Shown here piece by piece: positions 10,263 through 17,082 of a stretch of 64,000 nt of DNA. Made by a program: the position numbers and the translations under genes. The DNA is taken from the NCBI GenBank assembly GCA_037445635.1, contig JBBIKC010000001.1, forward strand, positions 248,001 to 312,000, given 5' to 3'. The notes beneath the pieces were generated by a model. The model ran no database searches. It saw nothing but the letters and a program-made list of their open reading frames with translations, and had not been told where the DNA came from. The number at the start of each line of letters is the position of its first letter. Position 1 is the stretch's first letter. The DNA is from JBFMCC01 sp037445635 (GTDB lineage Bacteria; Chloroflexota; Anaerolineae; Anaerolineales; Villigracilaceae).

Positions 10263-10390
10263 TGTCCGAAGGACGGGTGGGGCGGGGTCTGCAACGAAAA
10301 GGTATTGCACGGAGAGGGGGTTTTCGGGTATGCTTGGAAAATCAGTTGGAAGGTTGAAGGTTCAAGGTTGGAAAGTTGGGAACAAGGAAC

Positions 10391-12004
10391 ATGCCTCCAA
10401 AGAAAACGGCAAAAGCCAAAACAAAGAACGGAAACAACGGCGCGGCGCTTGGCATCGAAGCGGAGTTGTGGCAGGCGGCGGATAAACTGCGCGGGCATCT
10501 CGACGCGGCGGATTACAAGTCCGTGGTGTTGGGGTTGATTTTCCTGAAGTATGTCTCCGATATGTTCGAGCAGGTGCGGGCGCGGGTGGAGGCGGAAGGG
10601 CTGGACGATCCGGAGGATAGAGATGTCTATTTGGCGGAACGCGTCTTCTGGGTCCCGAAAGAGGCGAGATGGAAAATCCTGCAGGATAACGCCAAGCAGG
10701 AGTCCATCGGCAATTTGATTGACCAGGCGATGGAAGCCATCGAGCGGGATAATCCCTCGCTGCGGGGGATGCTGCCGAATAATTACGGGCGCGCCGCGCT
10801 GGATAAGCGTCGGCTCGGGGATTTGGTGGACCTCGTCAGCAACAAGATCAACTTCGCAGACGAGGAGAGCCGCAAGCAGGATACGCTCGGACGGGTGTAC
10901 GAATATTTCCTGTCGCAGTTTGCCAGCCAGGAGGGACGCAAGGGCGGGGAGTTCTATACGCCGCGCTCGGTCGTGCGCGTGCTGGTGGAGATGCTCGCGC
11001 CGTATAAGGGACGCGTCTTCGATCCGTGCTGTGGAAGCGGCGGGATGTTCGTGCAGAGCGAGAAGTTCGTGGAGGCGCACGGCGGGAAGATCGGCGATAT
11101 TTCGATTTACGGACAGGAATCCAATCCCAACACGTTCAAACTGGCGAAGATGAATCTTGCCATCCGCGGCATCGAAGGGGACCTGGGCAAACAGCCCGCG
11201 GACTCGTTCCACAACGACCAGCATCCCGACCTGAAGGCGGATTACATCCTTGCCAACCCGCCGTTCAACATGAGCGATTGGGGCGGCGAGAGTTTGCGCG
11301 AGGACAAACGCTGGAAATACGGCGTTCCGCCTGTGAGCAACGCCAACTTTGCGTGGGTGCAGCATTTCATCCATCATCTTTCGCCGAACGGCACGGCGGG
11401 ATTCGTGCTGGCGAACGGGAGCATGTCGAGCAATACGTCGGGCGAGGGCGAGATTCGCAAAGCCATCATCGAAGACGATTTGGTGGATTGCATGGTCGCC
11501 CTGCCGGGGCAGTTGTTTTACAGCACGCAGATTCCGGTGTGTTTGTGGTTCCTTTCGCGGAAGAAAACCCTCACCCCTAACCCCTCTCCCACAGGGAGAG
11601 GGGGACGTGACCGACGCGGGCAGACGTTGTTCATTGACGCGCGCAAATTGGGAACGTTGACCGACCGCGTCCATCGGGATTTGACGGATGAAGACATCGC
11701 CAAGATCGCGGGGACGTATCATGCGTGGAAAGGCGACCTCACCCCCAACCCCTCTCCTAAAAGGAGAGGGGAGTACGCAGACATTCCTGGCTTTTGCAAA
11801 TCCGTCACCATCGAGGAAATCCGCGCGCAGGGATATGTGCTGACCCCAGGACGCTACGTGGGCGCGGCGGAAGTGGAAGAGGACGACGAGCCTTTCGCCG
11901 AAAAGATGGCGCGCCTGACGAAGGAGTTGGAAGCGCAGTTTGAAGAGAGTAAAAAGCTTGAAAATCTCATCAGGAAAAATCTTGGTCGGATTGAAACAAA
12001 ATGA
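10391..12004 (+). CDS. hsdM: Type I restriction-modification methylase subunit HsdM
   Basis: 537 residues. N6-adenine methyltransferase subunit that works with HsdS. It has the N-terminal HsdM helical domain (residues 15-150: DYKSVVLGLIFLKYVSD), the SAM-binding motif I VFDPCCGSGGMF (about residue 212) and catalytic motif IV NPPFNMSDW (about residue 290). AAGGAA lies just upstream of ATG 10391. The C-terminal third contains two in-frame palindromic insertions (about residues 392-408 and 450-461) that encode LTPNPSPTGRGG and LTPNPSPKRRGE, so the protein is about 30 residues longer than it would otherwise be. Stop and hsdS start overlap as ATGA. Confidence 0.95.
   Translation: MPPKKTAKAKTKNGNNGAALGIEAELWQAADKLRGHLDAADYKSVVLGLIFLKYVSDMFEQVRARVEAEGLDDPEDRDVYLAERVFWVPKEARWKILQDNAKQESIGNLIDQAMEAIERDNPSLRGMLPNNYGRAALDKRRLGDLVDLVSNKINFADEESRKQDTLGRVYEYFLSQFASQEGRKGGEFYTPRSVVRVLVEMLAPYKGRVFDPCCGSGGMFVQSEKFVEAHGGKIGDISIYGQESNPNTFKLAKMNLAIRGIEGDLGKQPADSFHNDQHPDLKADYILANPPFNMSDWGGESLREDKRWKYGVPPVSNANFAWVQHFIHHLSPNGTAGFVLANGSMSSNTSGEGEIRKAIIEDDLVDCMVALPGQLFYSTQIPVCLWFLSRKKTLTPNPSPTGRGGRDRRGQTLFIDARKLGTLTDRVHRDLTDEDIAKIAGTYHAWKGDLTPNPSPKRRGEYADIPGFCKSVTIEEIRAQGYVLTPGRYVGAAEVEEDDEPFAEKMARLTKELEAQFEESKKLENLIRKNLGRIETK
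11581..11603. repeat. CCCCTCTCCC palindrome inside hsdM, copy 1
   Basis: Arms CCCCTCTCCC / GGGAGAGGGG with loop ACA, preceded by CCCTCACCCCTAA. Translated in frame as part of LTPNPSPTGRGG. Same family as 11749, 15071, 15110, 18172 and 18973. Confidence 0.85.
11749..11771. repeat. CCCCTCTCCT palindrome inside hsdM, copy 2
   Basis: Arms CCCCTCTCCT / AGGAGAGGGG with loop AAA, preceded by CCTCACCCCCAA. Read in the same frame as copy 1, giving LTPNPSPKRRGE. Confidence 0.85.
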
Positions 12005-13212
12005 AAGATTCAGTTTATGGGTTAGTGAATGACAATTTAGACGTTGATACTCTGGAAAACCTTTGTGTTCCTGGAGGAATTCAAACGGGTCCTTTTGGAA
12101 GCCAATTACACCAAAAGGATTATTTACCTGTGGGTACACCCATAATCACGGTCGAGCATCTTGGTGAAAATCGTATCTTGCACCAAGATTTACCACGTGT
12201 TTCAAACACAGACAAAGAAAGACTCTCACGATATATAATGCAAAAAGGGGATATTATTTTCAGCCGTGTAGGTTCTGTTGATCGGCGGGCTTTGGTTCGA
12301 CATGAAGAAGATGGATGGCTATTCTCTGGTCGTTGTCTAAGAGTGAGACCCGACCAAACAAAAATAGATTCTGATTACTTATCTTGGTTTTTTGGGCTTG
12401 AAATATTCAGGGATTACATTCGTCGTATTGCAGTCGGTGCGACAATGCCATCTCTCAATACAGAATTACTGAGCAATGTGCCTGTGTTTTTTCCGCCCCT
12501 CCCCGAACAACGCGCCATTGCAGGGATACTCGGCGCGCTGGACGACAAGATCGAACTCAACCGCCGCATGAACCGCACGCTCGAGTCCATGGCGCGGGCG
12601 GTGTTTCGTCAGTGGTTTGTGGAGAATGAGGAGGTTGGGGAGTGGGAGGTTGGTAAATTGGGAGATGTTGCAGAAAACATGAGGCGAAGCGCTAATGCGG
12701 ATGAAATTGAACCCGAAACACATTACATCGGTTTGGAACACATGCCACGCGGAAGTATTGCGCTTTCTGAATGGGGAAATGCGAGTGAATTGGCAAGTAA
12801 TAAATTCATTTTCAAAGAGGGCGAATTTCTCTTTGGAAAGTTGAGACCTTACTTTCACAAAGTCGGGATTGCACCAGTTGATGGCGTGTGTTCAACTGAC
12901 ATTTTGGTGATTGTGCCAAAGAAGCCAGAATGGTATGGCTATGTTCTTGGTCACATTTCAAGTGTGGAATTAATCAACTATACCAATGCCGCTTCTACTG
13001 GAACGAAAATGCCAAGAACGAACTGGTCAGATATTGCAAATTATGATGTGGCAATTCCACCTGTGGAGAAGGCTAAAGATTACAACGAGATATTTCTACC
13101 AATGGCACAACTTATTCGAGCAAACATTCTAGAATCGCACACGCTGGCGAGTCTGCGGGATAGTCTGCTGCCGAAGTTGATGCGCGGCGAGGTGAGGGTG
13201 AATGGGTTGTAG
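12001..13212 (+). CDS. hsdS: Type I specificity subunit HsdS
   Basis: 403 residues. It determines the recognition sequence of the R-M complex. Two target-recognition domains are visible: residues 10-170 (ending FFPPLPEQRAIAGILGALDDKIELN, a central conserved helix) and about 215-370, with a second conserved helix at the C-terminus (LIRANILESHTLASLRDSLLPKLM). The two TRDs are clearly AT-richer than the conserved helices and the rest of the window, which is usual for exchangeable TRDs acquired by transfer. It starts within the hsdM stop (ATGA at 12001), so translation is coupled. Confidence 0.93.
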   Translation: MKDSVYGLVNDNLDVDTLENLCVPGGIQTGPFGSQLHQKDYLPVGTPIITVEHLGENRILHQDLPRVSNTDKERLSRYIMQKGDIIFSRVGSVDRRALVRHEEDGWLFSGRCLRVRPDQTKIDSDYLSWFFGLEIFRDYIRRIAVGATMPSLNTELLSNVPVFFPPLPEQRAIAGILGALDDKIELNRRMNRTLESMARAVFRQWFVENEEVGEWEVGKLGDVAENMRRSANADEIEPETHYIGLEHMPRGSIALSEWGNASELASNKFIFKEGEFLFGKLRPYFHKVGIAPVDGVCSTDILVIVPKKPEWYGYVLGHISSVELINYTNAASTGTKMPRTNWSDIANYDVAIPPVEKAKDYNEIFLPMAQLIRANILESHTLASLRDSLLPKLMRGEVRVNGL

Positions 13213-13214
13213 TA

Positions 13215-13263
13215 GTAGGGACACGACAGTGTCGTGTCCCTACGCAATGTCGTGCCCCTACGC
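13215..13263. repeat. REP palindrome plus half-copy upstream of the RAYT gene
   Basis: Arms GTAGGGACACGACA / TGTCGTGTCCCTAC (perfect 14 bp, one-base centre, 13215-13243), followed by a half unit TGTCGTGCCCCTACGCG (13249-13263). It occupies the space between hsdS and the RAYT gene and matches the palindrome within that gene at 13562. Confidence 0.85.
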
Positions 13264-13290
13264 GCCGTGCACACACCCAAACGAGGAATG

Positions 13291-13821
13291 ATGAAATTCG
13301 ACCCGCAAAAACACCACCGCCGTTCCATCCGATTGAAGGGATACGATTACACCCAGGCAGGCGCGTATTTCATCACGATTGTCACCTATCAACGTGAGCC
13401 CCTGTTTGGTGAAATCGTGAACGGCGGGATGCAATTATCACCGATGGGTCAGATCGCCGAGGAACATTGGCGCGCCATACCCGAACATTTCCCAAATGTG
13501 GAATTGGGCGCGTATGTGGTCATGCCGAATCATGTGCATGGGATAATCATAATCAATGATGGTAGGGGCACGATATATCGTGCCCCTACGGAACAATTTC
13601 AAAAACCTGTAACAGGGTCAATACCAACCATCATTCGCACGTACAAGGCATCCGTCACCCGCCGCATCCAAAAAGAATTGAACGAAACCGCCGTCTGGCA
13701 GCGCAACTATTACGAACACATCATCCGTAACGACGAAGAACACAACCGCATCCATTTGTACATCGAATCAAACATTGACAATTGGGTCAACGACGAAGAA
13801 AATCCTGTAAGTGTGAAATGA
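13291..13821 (+). CDS. REP-associated tyrosine transposase (RAYT, Y1 family) between hsdS and hsdR
   Basis: 176 residues of the IS200/IS605-related Y1 transposase superfamily. The HUH motif is MPNHVHGIII (His-Val-His, about residues 76-85), and the catalytic tyrosine region is WQRNYYEHIIRNDEEHNRI (about residues 136-154), which is the RAYT form. Start ATG 13291 follows CGAGGA; ATG 13288 is equally possible. RAYTs are single-copy domesticated transposases that act on REP palindromes. Here REPs lie directly upstream and also inside the gene, at residues 90-100, in the loop between the HUH motif and the helix GSIPTIIRTYKASV. The stop codon overlaps the hsdR start as ATGA, so hsdR translation depends on reading this gene. 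Confidence 0.9.
   Translation: MKFDPQKHHRRSIRLKGYDYTQAGAYFITIVTYQREPLFGEIVNGGMQLSPMGQIAEEHWRAIPEHFPNVELGAYVVMPNHVHGIIIINDGRGTIYRAPTEQFQKPVTGSIPTIIRTYKASVTRRIQKELNETAVWQRNYYEHIIRNDEEHNRIHLYIESNIDNWVNDEENPVSVK
13562..13589. repeat. REP palindrome inside the RAYT coding sequence
   Basis: Perfect 28-bp palindrome with arms GTAGGGGCACGATA / TATCGTGCCCCTAC, translated in frame as part of GRGTIYRAPTE. It differs from the upstream REP only in a few arm positions. Confidence 0.88.
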
Positions 13822-16800
13822 TAAAATTCACCGAATCCACCATCGAGCAAGCCGCCATAAACTGGCTCAAAGAACTGGGCTACGACTACGCCTTCGGTCC
13901 TGAGATCGCGTTCGATGGTGAACGCCCCGAACGCGCAGATTATCAGGAACCGCTCCTGCCTGGTCGTCTGCGGGACGCGCTCACACGCCTCAACCCCGAC
14001 CTTCCTCCTACCGCGCGCGAAGAAGCCTTTCGCCAACTGACGCGTCTCGGCAAGCCCTCGCTCTTGCTCAACAACCACGCCTTTCATCATCTGCTGGTCA
14101 ACGGTATTGAAGTGGAATATAAGAAGGACGGACGCATGGTCAGCGGGCGGGCGGTTGTGGTGGATTTCGATAACCCCGATAACAACGACTGGCTGGTCGT
14201 CAATCAATATACTGTCACTGAAACCCTAAAGGTCTCCGAGACCTTTAGGGTTTCCAACAGGCGCCCCGACGTGGTGGTCTTCCTCAACGGTCTGCCGCTG
14301 GCGGTCATCGAACTCAAGAACGCCGCCGATGAAAAAGCGACCATCTGGTCGGCGTTCAATCAACTGCAAACCTACAAGCGCGACATCCCCGCCCTGTTCC
14401 ACTACAACGAACTGCTCATTATCTCCGACGGCGTGAACGCCCGCATCGGCTCGCTCACCGCCAGCAAGGAATGGTTCCTGCCGTGGAAGACGATTGAAGG
14501 CGAGACTCAAGCCCCCGCGTCGCTGAGTCAACTCGAAGTCCTGCTGCGAGGCGTGTTCGAGAAACGCCGCTTCCTCGACCTCATCCGCTACTTCATCGTC
14601 TTCGAGCAGGAACGCGGCGCGCCCACCGTCAAAAAAATTGCGGGCTATCACCAATTCCACGCGGTCAATTACGCGGTGGCTGAAACCATCCGTGCATCGC
14701 ATGTAGGACAAATTTCCAATTTGTCCATTGCCGAACTCAAAGGCGTGTACCGCGCCCAACCCATGAAAGGCGGCGAAACGGGCGACCGCCGCATCGGCGT
14801 GATATGGCACACGCAGGGTTCGGGCAAAAGCCTGACGATGGCGTTTTATGCGGGGCGGCTGGTCCTTCATCCCGCCATGCAAAACCCCACCATCATCGTC
14901 ATCACCGACCGCAACGACCTCGACGACCAACTCTTCGGCACGTTCTCGCGCTGTTCCGAAATCCTGCGTCAAACGCCCGAACAGGCGACGAGCCGCGAAG
15001 ACCTGCGGGAAAAACTTAAGGGGCGCATCGCGGGCGGCGTGTTCTTTACCACCATTCAAAAATTCCTTCCCCCCTCTCCCTTTGGGAGAGGGGCTGAGGG
15101 TGAGGGTCTCCCCTCTCCTTCCAGGAGAGGGGATGGAGGTGAGGTCCTCTCCGATCGCCACAACATCATCGTCATTGCGGATGAAGCGCACCGCAGTCAA
15201 TACGACTTCATAGACGGCTACGCCCGAGCCATGCGCGATGCCCTTCCCAACGCCTCTTTCATCGGGTTTACTGGCACGCCCATCGAACAGGCGGACGCCA
15301 ACACCCGAGCCGTGTTCGGCGATTACATCAGCGTCTATGACATTCAGCAGGCGGTCGAAGACGGCGCGACGGTCAAAATCTATTACGAAGGTCGGCTCGC
15401 CAAACTGGAACTGGACGAAAAAGAGAAGCCGAAGATTGATCCTGAATTCGACGAGGTCACCGAAGGCGAAGAACTCGAAAAGAAGGAAAAACTCAAGAGC
15501 AAGTGGGCGGCGCTCGAAGCCGTGGTGGGGACCGAAAAGCGCGTGGGCTTGATTGCCAAAGACATCGTTGAGCATTTCGAGAAGCGCCTCGAAGCCCTGG
15601 ACGGCAAGGCGATGGTCGTGTGCATGTCCCGCCGCATCTGCGTTGACCTATACAACGCCATCGTCAAACTCCGTCCCGATTGGCATTCAGAGGATGACAA
15701 GCAGGGTGTCATCAAAATCGTGATGACGGGCAGCGCCTCTGACCCAACAGACTGGCAGGGACACATCCGCACCAAGAAAGCCCGTGAGGATTTAGCCCTG
15801 CGATTCAAAGACCCCGCTGACCCGTTCAAGATCGTCATCGTCCGCGACATGTGGCTGACGGGGTTCGATGTCCCGCCGCTGCACACCATGTACATTGACA
15901 AGCCCATGCAGGGACACGGTCTCATGCAGGCGATTGCAAGAGTCAATCGGGTGTACCCCAACAAAGAGGGCGGTTTGATTGTGGACTATCTGGGTCTCGC
16001 GTATCACTTGCAGAAAGCCCTTGCGACCTACACCGAAGCGGGGCATCCCGCCGAAATCCCCGACCAGGAGCAGGCGGTTAATGAGTTGCTCAAACGTTAT
16101 GAGATTTGCAAAGGCTTATTACACGGTTTCGACTGGTCGAAATATTTCACAGGGACAGCGCAGGAAAGACTCAACGCGATTCCGCAGGCGATGGAACACA
16201 TCCTCCAATTGCCAGACGGCAGAAAACGCTTTCTGGACGCCGTCCGCAGCATGTCGCTTGCCTTTGCGCTGGCGGTCCCTGATGAACGCGCCATCGCCAT
16301 CCGCGACGACGTGGGATTCTTTCAGGCAGTGCGCGCCGCTTTCATCAAGCATACGGTGGAGGGCGGAAAATCGGAAGAGGATTACGAACAGGCGATTCGG
16401 CAAATCCTATCTCGTGCGGTCTCAGCAGGAGATCAAGTCATTGATATATTCGCCGCCGCGGGCTTGAAGAAACCCGAAATCTCCATTCTTTCGGATGAAT
16501 TTCTGACGGAGATGCGCGGGATGCCGCAAAAGAACCTTGCGATAGAACTGCTCCGCAAACTGCTCAACGACGAACTCAAATCGCGGATGAAGAAGAATGT
16601 GGTGCAGTCGCGCTCCTTCACCGAAATGCTCGAACGCACCATCCGCGCCTACCAAAACCGCACGCTTGAATCGGCGGAAGTCATTGCCGAACTCATCAAA
16701 CTCGCCGAAGAAATGCGAGAGGCACAGAAGCGCGGCGAAAAACTCAACCTGACGGAAGATGAGATTGCCTTCTACGACGCGCTCGAAGTCAACGACAGCG

Positions 16801-17033
16801 CGGTGAAGGTATTGGGCGATGACACGCTCAAAGCCATCGCCCGCGAACTCGTGGAAACCGTTCGCAACAACGTTACGATTGACTGGACAGTACGCACATC
16901 TGTCCGCGCAAACTTGCGGCGCATGGTCAAGCGCATCCTGCGCAGGCATGGCTATCCGCCCGATAAACAGGAGAAAGCCACTCAAACTGTGCTGGAGCAG
17001 GCTGAGGTCATTGCGCGGGATTGGGCGGGATGA
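13818..17033 (+). CDS. hsdR: Type I restriction endonuclease subunit HsdR
   Basis: 1071 residues. ATP-driven translocase and nuclease of the complex. Nuclease domain: RRPDVVVFLNGLPLAVIELK (residues about 147-166), holding the Asp and Glu-x-Lys metal-binding residues. Helicase: Walker A HTQGSGKSLTM (about 332), DEAH in VIADEAHRSQ (about 455), FTGTPIEQ (about 484), then motif VI QAIARVNR (about 705). Start ATG 13818 lies in the RAYT stop (ATGA), chosen over 13782 because it gives the family N-terminus FTESTIEQAAINWLKELGY. Two repeat families interrupt it in frame: a 33-bp palindrome before the nuclease motif and a pair of CCCCTCTCCC palindromes just before the DEAH strand. All motifs remain intact. 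Confidence 0.95.
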   Translation: MIKFTESTIEQAAINWLKELGYDYAFGPEIAFDGERPERADYQEPLLPGRLRDALTRLNPDLPPTAREEAFRQLTRLGKPSLLLNNHAFHHLLVNGIEVEYKKDGRMVSGRAVVVDFDNPDNNDWLVVNQYTVTETLKVSETFRVSNRRPDVVVFLNGLPLAVIELKNAADEKATIWSAFNQLQTYKRDIPALFHYNELLIISDGVNARIGSLTASKEWFLPWKTIEGETQAPASLSQLEVLLRGVFEKRRFLDLIRYFIVFEQERGAPTVKKIAGYHQFHAVNYAVAETIRASHVGQISNLSIAELKGVYRAQPMKGGETGDRRIGVIWHTQGSGKSLTMAFYAGRLVLHPAMQNPTIIVITDRNDLDDQLFGTFSRCSEILRQTPEQATSREDLREKLKGRIAGGVFFTTIQKFLPPSPFGRGAEGEGLPSPSRRGDGGEVLSDRHNIIVIADEAHRSQYDFIDGYARAMRDALPNASFIGFTGTPIEQADANTRAVFGDYISVYDIQQAVEDGATVKIYYEGRLAKLELDEKEKPKIDPEFDEVTEGEELEKKEKLKSKWAALEAVVGTEKRVGLIAKDIVEHFEKRLEALDGKAMVVCMSRRICVDLYNAIVKLRPDWHSEDDKQGVIKIVMTGSASDPTDWQGHIRTKKAREDLALRFKDPADPFKIVIVRDMWLTGFDVPPLHTMYIDKPMQGHGLMQAIARVNRVYPNKEGGLIVDYLGLAYHLQKALATYTEAGHPAEIPDQEQAVNELLKRYEICKGLLHGFDWSKYFTGTAQERLNAIPQAMEHILQLPDGRKRFLDAVRSMSLAFALAVPDERAIAIRDDVGFFQAVRAAFIKHTVEGGKSEEDYEQAIRQILSRAVSAGDQVIDIFAAAGLKKPEISILSDEFLTEMRGMPQKNLAIELLRKLLNDELKSRMKKNVVQSRSFTEMLERTIRAYQNRTLESAEVIAELIKLAEEMREAQKRGEKLNLTEDEIAFYDALEVNDSAVKVLGDDTLKAIARELVETVRNNVTIDWTVRTSVRANLRRMVKRILRRHGYPPDKQEKATQTVLEQAEVIARDWAG
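14221..14253. repeat. 33-bp perfect palindrome, copy 2, inside hsdR
   Basis: Same 15-bp arms as 2331-2363, loop CCG. It is 33 bp (eleven codons), so it adds residues near TLKVSETFRVS without shifting the hsdR frame. Confidence 0.9.
15071..15132. repeat. Double CCCCTCTCC palindrome inside hsdR
   Basis: Two palindromes, CCCCTCTCCC-TTT-GGGAGAGGGG (15071-15093) and CCCCTCTCCT-TCC-AGGAGAGGGG (15110-15132), joined by CTGAGGGTGAGGGTCT. They are translated as PSPFGRGAEGEGLPSPSRRG between TTIQKF and the helicase strand IIVIADEAH. Confidence 0.88.
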
Positions 17034-17038
17034 TTTTC

Positions 17039-17064
17039 AAGAGACAGCCTCGCGGCTGTCTCTT
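17039..17064 (+). terminator. Terminator after hsdR
   Basis: Eleven-base arms AAGAGACAGCC / GGCTGTCTCTT with loop TCGC, starting 5 nt after the hsdR stop and followed by GTCTT. Confidence 0.65.
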
Positions 17065-17068
17065 GTCT

Positions 17069-17074
17069 TATAAT
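17069..17074 (+). promoter_or_regulatory. -10 box TATAAT for yqeC-mocA (leaderless arrangement)
   Basis: TATAAT ends 8 nt before ATG 17083, with no SD-like sequence in between, and starts 5 nt after the hsdR terminator. No clear -35 is seen. Confidence 0.45.
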
Positions 17075-17082
17075 GTCTCGCA

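Noticed and set aside
10190..12139. 649-residue minus-strand ORF over hsdM
   Set aside because: Antisense to hsdM, whose motifs are intact; Arg/His-rich composition with no recognisable family.
13215..15132. CRISPR array among the palindromes
   Set aside because: Units are palindromes of different families in different genes, without regular spacing or uniform repeats and spacers, and no cas genes are present.
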